This document shows positions 37,907-46,898 of a DNA stretch of 64,000 bases, one piece after another. The notes beneath the pieces were generated by a model. It did not search any database, was not told where the DNA came from, and saw only the letters and a program-made list of their open reading frames with translations. The translations under genes and the position numbers were made by a program. Source of the DNA: Cryobacterium sp. HLT2-28 (lineage in GTDB: Bacteria; Actinomycetota; Actinomycetes; Actinomycetales; Microbacteriaceae); contig NZ_SOFH01000018.1 in the NCBI RefSeq assembly GCF_004402495.1, positions 248,001 through 312,000 of the forward strand. The letters run 5' to 3'. Each line of letters opens with the position of its first letter. The first letter of the stretch is position 1.

Positions 37907-38224
37907 GTGACCTACGTCATTGCCCTGCCGTGCGTGGACGTGAAGGATCGCGCCTGCGTGGACGAATGCCCCGTCGACTGCATCTACGAGGGCGACCGTT
38001 CGCTCTACATCCACCCCGACGAATGCGTCGACTGCGGCGCCTGCGAACCGGTCTGCCCGGTCGAGGCGATCTACTACGAGGACGACGTGCCCGAACAGTG
38101 GGCCGAGTACTACAAGGCGAACGTCGAGTTCTTCGACGACGTCGGATCTCCCGGCGGAGCGGCCAAGGTCGGCGTGATCCACAAGGACCACCCGATCATC
38201 GCCGTCCTTCCCCCGCAGGTCTAG
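37907..38224 (+). CDS. fdxA: Seven-iron ferredoxin FdxA/FdxC
   Basis: A 105-residue acidic ferredoxin with [3Fe-4S] and [4Fe-4S] clusters. The cysteines are at 9, 17, 21, 25, 40, 43, 46 and 50, in the pattern CVDVKDRACVDECPVDC and ECVDCGACEPVCPVEA. It supplies electrons in the cytoplasm to partners such as cytochromes P450 or oxidoreductases. The GTG at 37907 follows GAAGGGAG. It sits 7 bp before dapC, the same pairing I remember in M. tuberculosis (fdxC-Rv1178), so the two are co-transcribed without an obvious metabolic link. Confidence 0.95.
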   Translation: MTYVIALPCVDVKDRACVDECPVDCIYEGDRSLYIHPDECVDCGACEPVCPVEAIYYEDDVPEQWAEYYKANVEFFDDVGSPGGAAKVGVIHKDHPIIAVLPPQV

Positions 38225-38231
38225 CCGGCCC

Positions 38232-39335
38232 GTGCGGAGGCCGCTGCCCGACTACCCGTGGGACCAGATGGTCCCCTTCGCCGAGCGCGCCCGCGCGCAC
38301 CCCGGCGGCATCGTCGACCTGTCGATCGGTTCGCCGGTCGACCCGACACCCGCGGTCATCCGGCAGGCCCTGGCCGACGCCACCGACGCGCACGCCTACC
38401 CGCAGACCGCGGGCACCCCGCAGCTGCAGCGGGCGATCATCGACTGGTACGCCCGCCGCCGCGGCGTGGCCGGCCTCACCGAGGCCAATGTGCTGCCCAC
38501 CATCGGGTCGAAGGAGCTGGTGGCCCTGCTGCCGTTCATGCTCGGCCTCGGCGAGGGCGACACCGTCGTGCACCCGGTCGCGGCCTACCCCACCTACGCG
38601 ATCGGCGCGGCCATGGCCGGGGCGGATGCCGTGGCCTCCGACGACCCGGCCGGCTGGCCGGCCACGACGAAGCTGGTCTGGCTGAACAGCCCGGGCAACC
38701 CCGACGGGCGCGTGCTGACGGTCGCCGAACTGCGCCGGGCGGTCGAACGGGCCAGGGCGCTCGGCGCGGTGATCGTCTCCGACGAGTGCTACGCGGAACT
38801 GGGCTGGGCCGGGCAGTGGGCGAACGAGCCGATCCCCAGCATCCTCGACCCCCGCGTGATCGGCACCGACCGCCGCGACGTGCTCGCCATCTACTCCCTC
38901 AGCAAGCAGTCGAACATGGCCGGCTACCGCGGTGCGTTCGCCGCCGGCTGCGCCACCGTTCTCGGCCGGTTGCTCACGGTGCGCAAGCACGCGGGCCTGA
39001 TGCTCCCGGCCCCGCTCCAGGCCGCCATGGTCGCCGCCCTCGGCGACGACTCCCACGTGGCCGATCAGAAGGAACGGTACCGGGCCCGGAGGATGCTGCT
39101 GCTGCCGGCGCTCGAGACGGCCGGCTTCCGGATCAGCCGGAGCGAGGCCGGGCTGTACCTCTGGGCGACCGAGGGGCGCGGCGCCTGGGATTCGATCGGG
39201 CGGCTCGCCGACCTCGGCATCCTGGCCGGCCCCGGCCCGTTCTACGGCGCCGGTTCCGCGCAGTACGTGCGCTTCAGCCTCACCGCCACCGATGAGCGGA
39301 TAGCCGCCGCCGCGAGCCGCCTCGGCGCCGGATGA
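38232..39335 (+). CDS. dapC: Succinyldiaminopimelate transaminase
   Basis: A 367-residue class I/II PLP aminotransferase that converts N-succinyl-2-amino-6-oxopimelate to N-succinyl-LL-diaminopimelate in lysine and peptidoglycan synthesis. The PLP lysine is Lys225 in SLSKQSNMAGYR. LNSPGNPDGRVL and VSDECYAEL are the cofactor-binding motifs, and PDYPWDQMVPF at the start is typical of actinobacterial DapC. The start is GTG 38232. Context supports the call: dapD and dapE, the steps on either side, lie 4-6 kb downstream. Confidence 0.93.
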   Translation: MRRPLPDYPWDQMVPFAERARAHPGGIVDLSIGSPVDPTPAVIRQALADATDAHAYPQTAGTPQLQRAIIDWYARRRGVAGLTEANVLPTIGSKELVALLPFMLGLGEGDTVVHPVAAYPTYAIGAAMAGADAVASDDPAGWPATTKLVWLNSPGNPDGRVLTVAELRRAVERARALGAVIVSDECYAELGWAGQWANEPIPSILDPRVIGTDRRDVLAIYSLSKQSNMAGYRGAFAAGCATVLGRLLTVRKHAGLMLPAPLQAAMVAALGDDSHVADQKERYRARRMLLLPALETAGFRISRSEAGLYLWATEGRGAWDSIGRLADLGILAGPGPFYGAGSAQYVRFSLTATDERIAAAASRLGAG

Positions 39336-39510
39336 GCGCGCGCCGCGCGGCTCCGGGGGTGCCAACCCGGGGCTTGTGGACAATCACCAACGAAACCCGG
39401 GCATTCCTATCGGATGCAACAGTAGGCGGTCGGGCCGATTAGGCTGTATCAGCGTTGACGTCTCCAGCCACACCGGTGTGCTGTGTAGAAGACCGCGCGC
39501 CGAGAGGCAG

Positions 39511-39540
39511 TGATACTCAGTGACACTCAGTGATACCCAG
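39511..39540 (+). repeat. Triplicated 10-bp repeat before gltA start
   Basis: TGATACTCAG, TGACACTCAG and TGATACCCAG stand in series directly upstream of gltA, each preceded by G so that three GTG triplets arise (39510, 39520, 39530). Only the one at 39520 is in frame with gltA. The rest of the 214-bp dapC-gltA gap must hold the gltA promoter, which I cannot fix. Confidence 0.7.
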
Positions 39541-39549
39541 GGAGCCGCC

Positions 39550-40860
39550 GTGAGCGAGACCGCACAGCGAACGCCGTCCATCGATCCGCAAAAGGCCAGG
39601 CTGACCTTCCCCGGAGGGTCGGCGGACTTCCCGATCGTGCGCGGCACGGCCGGCGCGTCCAGCCTGGACATCTCGAGCCTCACCCGCCAGACCGGCCTGA
39701 TCACCCTCGACTCCGGGTTCGTGAACACCGCGGCTACGCGGTCGGCGATCACGTTCATCGACGGCGAAAAGGGCATCCTCCGCTATCGCGGCTACCCGAT
39801 CGAACAGATCGCCCAGAACTCCAACTTCCTCGAGACGGCCTGGCTGCTGATCTACGGCGCACTGCCCAGTGCGAGCGAGCTCGCCGCCTTCGACCAGCGG
39901 ATCCGCCGGCACACCCTGCTGCACGAAGACCTGCGCCGCCTCTTCGATGTGCTGCCGTACAACGCGCACCCGATGTCGGTGCTGTCGTCGGGCACTTCCG
40001 CCCTCGCGGCGTACTACCAGGACGCGCTCGACCCGAAGGACCCGATCCAGGTCGAGCTGGCCACGGTGCACCTGCTGGCCAAGCTTCCGGTGATGGCGGC
40101 CTACGCGTACAAGAAGAGCATCGGCCAGGCCTTCCTCTACCCCGACAACTCGCTCGGCTACGTCGACAACTTCCTCCGGCTGATCTTCGGCACCCTGGCC
40201 GAGCCCTACGAGGTGAACCCGGTCGTGAGCAAGGCGCTCGAGCGCCTCCTGATGCTGCACGAGGACCACGAGCAGAACGCCTCGACCTCGACCGTGCGCC
40301 TCGTCGGGTCGACCGAGGCGAACCTGTTCGCGTCGGTGTCCGCCGGGATCAACGCCCTCTCCGGGCCCCTGCACGGCGGCGCGAACGAGGCCGTGCTCAA
40401 GATGCTCGGCGAGATCAAGGCCTCCGGCGAGGGCGTGGAGAAGTTCGTCGAACGGGTCAAGAACAAGGAACAGGGCGTGCGCCTGATGGGCTTCGGCCAC
40501 CGGGTCTACAAGAACTACGACCCGCGGGCCACCCTGGTCAAGGAGAGCGCCGACGAGGTCCTCGCCGCGCTCGGCGTCAAGGACGACCTGCTCGACATCG
40601 CCAAGGAACTCGAGCAGATCGCGTTGAACGACGACTACTTCCGGGAACGCAAGCTGTACCCGAACGTGGACTTCTACACCGGCGTCATCTACAAGGCGAT
40701 GGGATTCCCGACGAGCATGTTCACCGTGCTCTTCGCCATCGGCCGCCTGCCCGGCTGGGTCGCGCACTGGCGTGAGATGAACGAGGACCCGACGACCAAG
40801 ATCGGCCGTCCCCAGCAGCTGTACATCGGCTCGCCGGAGCGCGACTTCCCGACGCGCTGA
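39550..40860 (+). CDS. gltA: Citrate synthase
   Basis: The 436-residue type II citrate synthase condenses oxaloacetate and acetyl-CoA to enter the TCA cycle. The catalytic residues appear in GPLHGGANEAV, GFGHRVYKNYDPR and NVDFYTGVIYKAMGF. The N-terminal KARLTFPGGSADFPIVRG is the beta-rich domain of the hexameric Gram-negative/actinobacterial type. I chose GTG 39550 because GGGAG lies six bases upstream; GTG 39520 is in frame and would add ten residues, so it cannot be excluded. An 18-bp tandem array begins at its stop codon. Confidence 0.95.
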   Translation: MSETAQRTPSIDPQKARLTFPGGSADFPIVRGTAGASSLDISSLTRQTGLITLDSGFVNTAATRSAITFIDGEKGILRYRGYPIEQIAQNSNFLETAWLLIYGALPSASELAAFDQRIRRHTLLHEDLRRLFDVLPYNAHPMSVLSSGTSALAAYYQDALDPKDPIQVELATVHLLAKLPVMAAYAYKKSIGQAFLYPDNSLGYVDNFLRLIFGTLAEPYEVNPVVSKALERLLMLHEDHEQNASTSTVRLVGSTEANLFASVSAGINALSGPLHGGANEAVLKMLGEIKASGEGVEKFVERVKNKEQGVRLMGFGHRVYKNYDPRATLVKESADEVLAALGVKDDLLDIAKELEQIALNDDYFRERKLYPNVDFYTGVIYKAMGFPTSMFTVLFAIGRLPGWVAHWREMNEDPTTKIGRPQQLYIGSPERDFPTR

Positions 40861-40942
40861 TCGTTCCGCGGCGCTGAGTCGTTCCGAAACGCTGAGTCAT
40901 TCCGCGGCGCTGAGTCGTTCCGAAACGCTGAGTCGTTCCGGG
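40855..40942. repeat. 18-bp tandem repeat array at gltA 3' end
   Basis: Five units of CGCTGAGTCGTTCCGNNN stand head to tail: 40855-40871 (one base short and including the gltA stop), 40872-40889, 40890-40907, 40908-40925 and 40926-40942. The last three bases alternate between CGG and AAA, giving a 36-bp higher-order period. It fills the gap between gltA and the converging acylase gene. Confidence 0.9.
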
Positions 40943-40962
40943 CGGGCTACCGGCCCGCCCGG
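40938..40962. terminator. Perfect hairpin over the acylase stop codon
   Basis: CCGGGCGGGC (40938-40947) pairs with GCCCGCCCGG (40953-40962) around a five-base loop that includes most of the acylase stop. It could stop transcription from both converging genes. Confidence 0.65.
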
Positions 40963-43547
40963 AGTTTCAGGGTGTCCGTCGCCGCCGCGCGCACGGCGGC
41001 GAGGGAGAACAGCCAGGGCCTGGTCTCCTGGTGCTGCCACAGCGCCGTCTGGTCGGCGTAGTTCGGGTGGAATGCGTGACCTGAACTGCCGGTCAGGTTC
41101 AGCCAGGTCGAGTCGTCCCAGGCGGCCAGGCTGACCACCTCGCGCATCGAGGGCACCCAGTCGACCGTGTAGCCGGCCGTGGCGTCCCAGCCGACCGCAT
41201 CGATGACGGATGATCCGCCGGCCAGTTCGTACGGGCCCCGGTTGAACAGCCACTCCAGTGGGGCCACGCCCGACTTGCCGAAGCTGGCGTTGGTGACCTC
41301 GAGGGTGTGGATGCTGCCCCAGCGCCAGGTGGTGGCATCCGGCCCCATCAGCCGCTCGCCCTCGACGGCGGCCTGCTTGAGCACCCGCTGGAGCATGCTG
41401 TCCCGTCCGGCCGAGCCGACCCTGGCGTTCTTCCACCAGGGCGAGTCGGGCTCGTCGAGCAGGGCGATCACGACCGCGTAGGCCCGGTCGCCGCCGGTGA
41501 GCCAGGTGGACTCGGGCAGTTTCTTGTTGAACAGGTCGACCAGCAGGTTCCGCCAGACGATGTTGAAGTACGCGGCGGCGGCGCTGTCGCTCTCCAACCG
41601 GTAGTCCCAGCCGTCGAACAGGGCCAGGGCGGCCCGGGTCTGTTCGGTCTGCCCGGTCGGCTTGAGCGCCTGCAGCACCGGCACCAGCCGGGCGGCGAGC
41701 GGGCTGAACGTGTCGGCCTGGATCTCGCTCATCATGGCCGGGGTCATCGGCGTGCCGTGGTCGATCAGCGCCTGCAGCCGGGCGGTGATCTCGGTCGCCC
41801 GGTAGCCGAGGTCCCAATCCCTGGTGATCAGGTACGGGTAGTCGGCTCCGACCAGGGCGTTGTTGGCCGTGACGATGAATCCGCTGGCCGGGTTCAGCGT
41901 CTGGGGCAGCGCGTCGAACGGGATGTACCCGTCCCAGCCGTACTGGCTGGTCCAGCCGGGCACCGGGACCGTGCCGTCGCCGGCCCGGCGGATCGGGATG
42001 AGGCCGGGCGCCTGGTAGCCGATGTTGCCGTCGACGTCGGCGTAGACCAGGTTCTGCGACGGCACGTCGAACAGGGAGGCCGCCTGCCGGAAGCTCGCCC
42101 AGTCGGTTGCGGCGCCGAGCGCGAAGATGGCGGCGGCGGTGCGCCCGGGGGTCAGGGCCGTCCACTGCAGTGACAGCTGGTAGCCCGTCTCCGCGGTGGC
42201 CGGCGGCAGGTCGACCGCCTCCGGGTAGTCGGCGGCGATGGCGGGGAAGGCGCTGCCCTCCAGATCGCTGACGATCGGGCCGTGTTCGGTCGACCGGATC
42301 CGGATCTTCACCGCGGGGCCGCCGGCGACCCTGATCTTCTCGGTGCGCACCTGGATCGGCTTGGCGGCCCCGTCGTACTCGTAGCTGTCCCCGGTGACCT
42401 TCTCGAGGTAGAGGTCGGCGACATCCGGGCCCAGGTTGGTGAAGCCCCAGGCGATCCTCGCGTTGTGGCCGATGATGATGCCGGGCAGCCCGGAGAAGCC
42501 GTAGCCGGCCAGGTCGAACGGGCAGTCCGCGGTGACGGACTCGCAGCGCAGCCCCACCTGGTACCAGACCGACGGCATCACGGCGCCCAGATGCGGGTCG
42601 TTGGCGAGGATCGGCTTGCCGGTCGCGGTGTGCGCCCCCGACACGACCCAGGAGTTGGAGCCGATCTCCCCGCCGGCCGGCCCGAGCAGCTCGGGCACGG
42701 CCGTGAGCGTGTCGTGCAGGCCGCTCAGCGACGACGCCAATGCTTTCTCCGCGCCGGCCGGCACGGGAGCCGCCGGCACGGGCGGCGGGGTGACGGATGC
42801 CGCAACGGCCCCCGCGGCGCCGGCCGGCATCCCGCCGACGATGGTCGGGTGCGCGGTGTACGGGTAGTCCGGATGCAGCCGGGCGACCTCCGTGGGGCTC
42901 AGGCTGCCGGCCAGCATGGCCCGGTCGATCTCGTCGTCGAGGTTGGAGCGCAGGTCCCAGGCCATCGCCTTGAGCCAGGCCACGGAGTCGGCCGGCGTCC
43001 ACGGCTCCGGGGTGTAGCCCGGGTTCTGCAGGGCGAGCACCGCGTATTCGACGGAGAGGTCGGCGCCGCGGTGCCCGGCCAGGTAGGCGTTCACCCCGTC
43101 GGCGTAGGACTGGTAGTAGCCGAGGGTGACCGGGTCGAGCAGCGCCACCTCCCGCTCGGCCACGGCACGCCAGCCGAGGGTGCGGATGAAGGTGTCGGTG
43201 CCGACCTGGCTCTTGCCGAACAGCTCGGAGAGCCGCCCGCTCGTCACATGCCGGCGGAAGTCCATCTCCCAGAACCGGTCCTGGGCGTGCACATAGCCCT
43301 CCGCCATGAACAGGTCGCCGGCGCTGCGGGCCAGGATTTGCGGGATGCCGGCCTGGTCGCGGTACACGGTCACGTCGGCGTCGAGCCCCGGCAGCGTGGC
43401 CTGCCCGGAGAGGGCGGGAAAGGAGCGGACGACCGTCCACACGCCCAGGCCGGTGCCGACCAGGGCGAGGCTGAGCGCGACGGCGAGCACGGCGAGGGCG
43501 GCCCTGATCCTGCGGTGGCGCCTGCTGCGCGGTGCGTCGGTTCCCAC
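40947..43547 (-). CDS. Penicillin acylase family Ntn-hydrolase
   Basis: An 866-residue precursor with one N-terminal transmembrane or signal helix (about 16-42), so the enzyme faces the outside. It is expected to self-cleave into alpha and beta chains at the Gly-Ser bond in GGEIGSNSWVVSG. The new N-terminal Ser297 is the nucleophile. GIPQILARSAGDLFMAEGYVHAQDRFWEMDFRR is the family's standard N-terminal block. Members hydrolyse amides of penicillins, acyl-homoserine lactones or other N-acyl compounds; the substrate here cannot be told. GTG 43547 has AGGAG five bases upstream. A Pro/Ala linker (residues 252-265) precedes the processing site. Confidence 0.9.
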   Translation of the reverse strand: MGTDAPRSRRHRRIRAALAVLAVALSLALVGTGLGVWTVVRSFPALSGQATLPGLDADVTVYRDQAGIPQILARSAGDLFMAEGYVHAQDRFWEMDFRRHVTSGRLSELFGKSQVGTDTFIRTLGWRAVAEREVALLDPVTLGYYQSYADGVNAYLAGHRGADLSVEYAVLALQNPGYTPEPWTPADSVAWLKAMAWDLRSNLDDEIDRAMLAGSLSPTEVARLHPDYPYTAHPTIVGGMPAGAAGAVAASVTPPPVPAAPVPAGAEKALASSLSGLHDTLTAVPELLGPAGGEIGSNSWVVSGAHTATGKPILANDPHLGAVMPSVWYQVGLRCESVTADCPFDLAGYGFSGLPGIIIGHNARIAWGFTNLGPDVADLYLEKVTGDSYEYDGAAKPIQVRTEKIRVAGGPAVKIRIRSTEHGPIVSDLEGSAFPAIAADYPEAVDLPPATAETGYQLSLQWTALTPGRTAAAIFALGAATDWASFRQAASLFDVPSQNLVYADVDGNIGYQAPGLIPIRRAGDGTVPVPGWTSQYGWDGYIPFDALPQTLNPASGFIVTANNALVGADYPYLITRDWDLGYRATEITARLQALIDHGTPMTPAMMSEIQADTFSPLAARLVPVLQALKPTGQTEQTRAALALFDGWDYRLESDSAAAAYFNIVWRNLLVDLFNKKLPESTWLTGGDRAYAVVIALLDEPDSPWWKNARVGSAGRDSMLQRVLKQAAVEGERLMGPDATTWRWGSIHTLEVTNASFGKSGVAPLEWLFNRGPYELAGGSSVIDAVGWDATAGYTVDWVPSMREVVSLAAWDDSTWLNLTGSSGHAFHPNYADQTALWQHQETRPWLFSLAAVRAAATDTLKLRAGR

Positions 43548-43591
43548 ATCACTCCTTTGTGACTGGCAGCGTACTCCCGGGCGGGGGCCGG

Positions 43592-44572
43592 TCAGGCGTG
43601 CAGTTGCTCGTTCAGCAGGATGCCGGTTCCGCTGCGCTGGAGCACCTCGACCGCCCCGGAGACAGAGTTGCGGCGGAAGAGCAGGTTCGGCACCCCGGAG
43701 AGTTCGACGGCCTTCATCGTGCGGGCCTTGCCGTCCGCGGTGCGCGGCTGGTCGGGCAGCGCGACCTTGGTGCCGGCGGTCACGTACAGCCCGGCCTCGA
43801 CCACGGTGTCGTCGCCGATCGAGATGCCGACACCGGAGTTGGCGCCGAGCAGCGCACGCTCGCCGATCGACACCCGCTCGGTGCCGCCGCCGGACAGCGT
43901 TCCCATGATCGACGCGCCACCGCCGATATCGGCGCCGTCGCCGACGACGACACCCTGGGAGATCCGGCCCTCGACCATCGACGTGCCGAGCGTGCCGGCG
44001 TTGAAGTTGACGAAGCCCTCGTGCATGACCGTGGTGCCGGGGGAGAGATAGGCGCCCAGGCGCACCCGGGACGCGTCGGCGATCCGCACCCGGTCAGGTG
44101 TGACGTAGTTCAGCAGCGGTGGGAACTTGTCGATCCCGGTGGCCTGGATGCCGGCGCGCTGCAGCGCGGGGCGGAGCCGGGCGAAGTCGGCGGGCAGCAT
44201 CGGGCCGGCAGTGGTCCAGGCCACGGTGGGGAGGTGTCCGAAGATGCCGTCGAGGTTGATGCTGTTGGGACGCACGAGGAGGTGGGAGAGCAGGTGCAGG
44301 CGGAGGTAGGCATCCGAGGTGCCGGTCGGGGCCGCGGCCAGGTCGATCTCGACGGTGACGGCCTCGATCCGCACGGCCCGTCGGGCGTCGTCGCCGGCGA
44401 ACTCCTCCAGCTCGGACGGCACGATCCAGCGGTCGCGCCCCGGCGGCAGTGTGCCGAGGCTGGGGGCCGGGAACCAGGTGTCCAGCACCGTGCCGTCACC
44501 GGCGACGGTGGCCAGGCCGTACCCCCAGGCGTTGGCGGGGACGGTGGACTGCGGGGACACTGCGGTGATCAT
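43592..44572 (-). CDS. dapD: Tetrahydrodipicolinate N-succinyltransferase
   Basis: The 326-residue enzyme transfers succinyl from succinyl-CoA to tetrahydrodipicolinate in the lysine/diaminopimelate pathway. It is the actinobacterial DapD type: an N-terminal domain ([20 protein letters not shown]) followed by a left-handed beta-helix of hexapeptide repeats, with [27 protein letters not shown] and [32 protein letters not shown]. It is divergent from dapE over only 17 bp. A minus-strand TAATCT seven bases before the ATG and no Shine-Dalgarno site suggest a leaderless transcript. Confidence 0.96.
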   Translation of the reverse strand: MITAVSPQSTVPANAWGYGLATVAGDGTVLDTWFPAPSLGTLPPGRDRWIVPSELEEFAGDDARRAVRIEAVTVEIDLAAAPTGTSDAYLRLHLLSHLLVRPNSINLDGIFGHLPTVAWTTAGPMLPADFARLRPALQRAGIQATGIDKFPPLLNYVTPDRVRIADASRVRLGAYLSPGTTVMHEGFVNFNAGTLGTSMVEGRISQGVVVGDGADIGGGASIMGTLSGGGTERVSIGERALLGANSGVGISIGDDTVVEAGLYVTAGTKVALPDQPRTADGKARTMKAVELSGVPNLLFRRNSVSGAVEVLQRSGTGILLNEQLHA

Positions 44573-44589
44573 GGCTCTAGATTAGTAGG
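44573..44589. promoter_or_regulatory. Overlapping divergent promoters of dapD and dapE
   Basis: Within 17 bp, the plus strand has TAGATT (44578-44583), seven bases before the dapE GTG. The minus strand has TAATCT (44584-44579), seven bases before the dapD ATG. Both fit the TAnnnT -10 consensus and overlap by five bases, so polymerase cannot occupy both. Each -35 region would fall inside the other gene. No ribosome-binding site fits in the gap. Confidence 0.65.
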
Positions 44590-45684
44590 GTGCCTCTCAA
44601 CCTCGTGACTCTGGACCTGTCCGCCTCCTCGATCGACGTCACCCGGGCGATCTGCGATATCGAGTCGGTGTCCGGCAATGAAACGGTGCTGGCCGACGCC
44701 ATCGAACACGCCCTCGCCGGGCTCGGTCACCTCGAGGTCATCCGGGACGGCGACACCGTCGTGGCCCGCACGAACCTCGGCCGGGCGCAACGGGTGGTCA
44801 TCGCCGGCCACATCGACACCGTCCCGCTGAACCGGAACCTGCCGACCAGGTTCGAGACCCTGGACGGGGTGGACTACCTCTGGGGCCGCGGCACGGTCGA
44901 CATGAAGGCCGGCGTCGCCGTGCAGCTCAAGCTGGCCGCCGAGCTCACCGACCCTGCCGTCGACGTGACCTGGATGTGGTACGACCACGAGGAGGTCTCG
45001 GACGACCTCAACGGCCTCGGCCGGCTCGCCCGGAACCGCCCCGACCTGTTCGCCGGCGACTTCGCCATCCTCGGCGAACCGACCAACAGCCAGGTCGAGG
45101 GCGGCTGCAACGGCAATGTGCGGATCGAGATCCGCACCTTCGGGCTGCGCTCGCACTCGGCTCGCAGCTGGGTCGGCGACAACGCCATCCACAAGGTCGC
45201 GCCGATCCTCGACGTGCTCGCCGGATACCAGGCCCGCGAGGTCGAGGTCGAGGGACTCGTCTACCGCGAGGGCCTGAACGCCGTCGGCATCAGCGGCGGC
45301 ATCGCCGGCAACATCATCCCCGACGAATGCATGGTGCACGTCAACTACCGGTTCGCTCCGAGCCGGTCGGGCGCCGAAGCGCTCGCGCACCTCACCGAGC
45401 TGTTCGGCGACTACGAGATCACGGTCGTCGACCTGGCCGAGGGGGCCCGGCCCGGCCTCGACGCGGTCCTGGCCCAGGACTTCCTCGTCGCCGTCGGCGG
45501 GACGGCGCGGCCCAAGTACGGCTGGACGGATGTCGCGCGGTTCTCCGCGCTCGGAATCCCCGCGGTGAACTACGGCCCCGGCGACCCGCTGAAGGCCCAC
45601 GCGGACGACGAACGCGTCGCCCTGCACCAGATCACGGAGTGCGAGGACGGCCTGCGTTCGTGGCTGACCGCATCCGCCGGCTGA
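44590..45684 (+). CDS. dapE: Succinyl-diaminopimelate desuccinylase
   Basis: The 364-residue M20 metallopeptidase removes succinate from N-succinyl-LL-diaminopimelate. Zinc-ligand motifs are visible: GHIDTVP (His74), RGTVDMKAG (Asp104) and DHEEVSD (Glu134-135), plus GEPT and GCNGNVR. The dimerisation lid lies between them. It is the actinobacterial DapE form, and the neighbouring dapD supports the name over generic acetylornithine deacetylase. The GTG at 44590 is very likely the first base of the mRNA. Its end overlaps the next gene by 25 bp. Confidence 0.95.
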   Translation: MPLNLVTLDLSASSIDVTRAICDIESVSGNETVLADAIEHALAGLGHLEVIRDGDTVVARTNLGRAQRVVIAGHIDTVPLNRNLPTRFETLDGVDYLWGRGTVDMKAGVAVQLKLAAELTDPAVDVTWMWYDHEEVSDDLNGLGRLARNRPDLFAGDFAILGEPTNSQVEGGCNGNVRIEIRTFGLRSHSARSWVGDNAIHKVAPILDVLAGYQAREVEVEGLVYREGLNAVGISGGIAGNIIPDECMVHVNYRFAPSRSGAEALAHLTELFGDYEITVVDLAEGARPGLDAVLAQDFLVAVGGTARPKYGWTDVARFSALGIPAVNYGPGDPLKAHADDERVALHQITECEDGLRSWLTASAG

Positions 45685-46898
45685 AGCCCGGCGCACCGGC
45701 CCGTCCGGCCCGGCCCGGCAGGCTGACCGCCCGGTTGCGCCCGGTTCCGTGGTGGGCCAGGGTCACGATGATCTGGGCGGCCTCCCGGGTCGTGACGACG
45801 ACGCTGGTGCTGCTGCTCGCCCGGGTGCAGGGTGCGAACCCGTGGACGGCCGCGAGCCCGGGGTACTCCGACTTCGCGAACATCTGGGACGGACGCTGGT
45901 ACAACATCGTCGCCGTCGCCGGCTACCCGTCCGTGCTCCCGGTCACGATCGACGGGCACGTCGCGGAGAACGCCTGGGCGTTCATGCCGGGTTACCCGGC
46001 CGTGGTGCGCCTGCTGATGATCGTGCTCGACCAGCCGTGGGCGCCGATGGCCGTGCTCGTCTCGCTCGGCTTCAGCCTCGGCAGCGCCCTGCTGTTCTAC
46101 CGGCTGATGCTGCGGGTGCTGGACGCGCCGGCGGCGCTGTTCGCGGCCGTGCTGTTCTGCGTCGCGCCGCTGTCGCCGATCCTGCAGTTCGGCTACGCCG
46201 AGTCGATGTACCTGTTCTTCCTCACCCTCGCCCTGCTCCTGCTGCTCGAGCGGCGGTATGTGCTGTTGTTCCCGGTGATCCTCGTGATGGCGTTCACCCG
46301 TCCGAGCGGGCTCGCCTTCGCCCTGGCCATGGGACTGCACCTGGTTCAGCGCCGGCTGGGCCGGCAGCGGGACCCGTTCCCGGTCCGGGAGCGGGTGGTC
46401 GCGGCATCCGTCGCCGGGTTCAGCGCGGCCAGCGGACTGGCCTGGCCGCTCATCGCCTGGGCGGCGACCGGGTCGGTCACGGCGTACACCGACACCGAGC
46501 TGGCCTGGCGGTCGGCGTACATCGGCTACCAGGAGCTTGTGCCCTTCACCGCGTGGTTCCAGAGCGGCGTGTGGTGGCTGGGGACGCCGCTGGGCATCTC
46601 CGTCGTCGCCGCCCTGATCGTCGGCTTCACGGCGCTGTTGTTCTCGCCGCCGGTGCGCCGCCTGGGCGTCGACCTGCGGTTCTGGCTGGCAGCCTACGGG
46701 CTGTACCTGCTCGCGGTGTTCTTCCCGCAGTCGAGCACGTTCCGGTTGCTGATGCCGCTGTTCCCGCTGCTGGGCGCCGCCGCCGTGCCGAAGAACCCGG
46801 TCTACCGGGTGGCGCTCGTGCTGCTCGCCATCGCTGGCCAGTGGGGCTGGCTCCTGCTCTGCTGGGGGGTCGACGGAGCGGACTGGACACCACCCTAA
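45660..46898 (+). CDS. Multi-TM protein, PIG-V/glycosyltransferase-like
   Basis: A 412-residue integral membrane protein with about nine or ten hydrophobic helices. The first extracytoplasmic loop contains NIWDGRWYNIVAVAGYPS; an acidic residue and an aromatic-rich loop of this type are typical of GT-C fold lipid-sugar glycosyltransferases (PIG-V-like), along with NAWAFMPGYPAVVRLL. FGYAESMYLFFLTLALLLLLERRY strengthens that resemblance. It may add mannose or another sugar to a lipid carrier or protein; this is inference. GTG 45660 inside the dapE end is the best start. DUF3117 follows. Confidence 0.75.
   Translation: MADRIRRLKPGAPARPARPGRLTARLRPVPWWARVTMIWAASRVVTTTLVLLLARVQGANPWTAASPGYSDFANIWDGRWYNIVAVAGYPSVLPVTIDGHVAENAWAFMPGYPAVVRLLMIVLDQPWAPMAVLVSLGFSLGSALLFYRLMLRVLDAPAALFAAVLFCVAPLSPILQFGYAESMYLFFLTLALLLLLERRYVLLFPVILVMAFTRPSGLAFALAMGLHLVQRRLGRQRDPFPVRERVVAASVAGFSAASGLAWPLIAWAATGSVTAYTDTELAWRSAYIGYQELVPFTAWFQSGVWWLGTPLGISVVAALIVGFTALLFSPPVRRLGVDLRFWLAAYGLYLLAVFFPQSSTFRLLMPLFPLLGAAAVPKNPVYRVALVLLAIAGQWGWLLLCWGVDGADWTPP

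Noticed and set aside
40855..40942. CRISPR array at the 18-bp repeats (also considered at 4541 and 23853).
   Set aside because: Units are contiguous, without unique spacers, and there are no cas genes.
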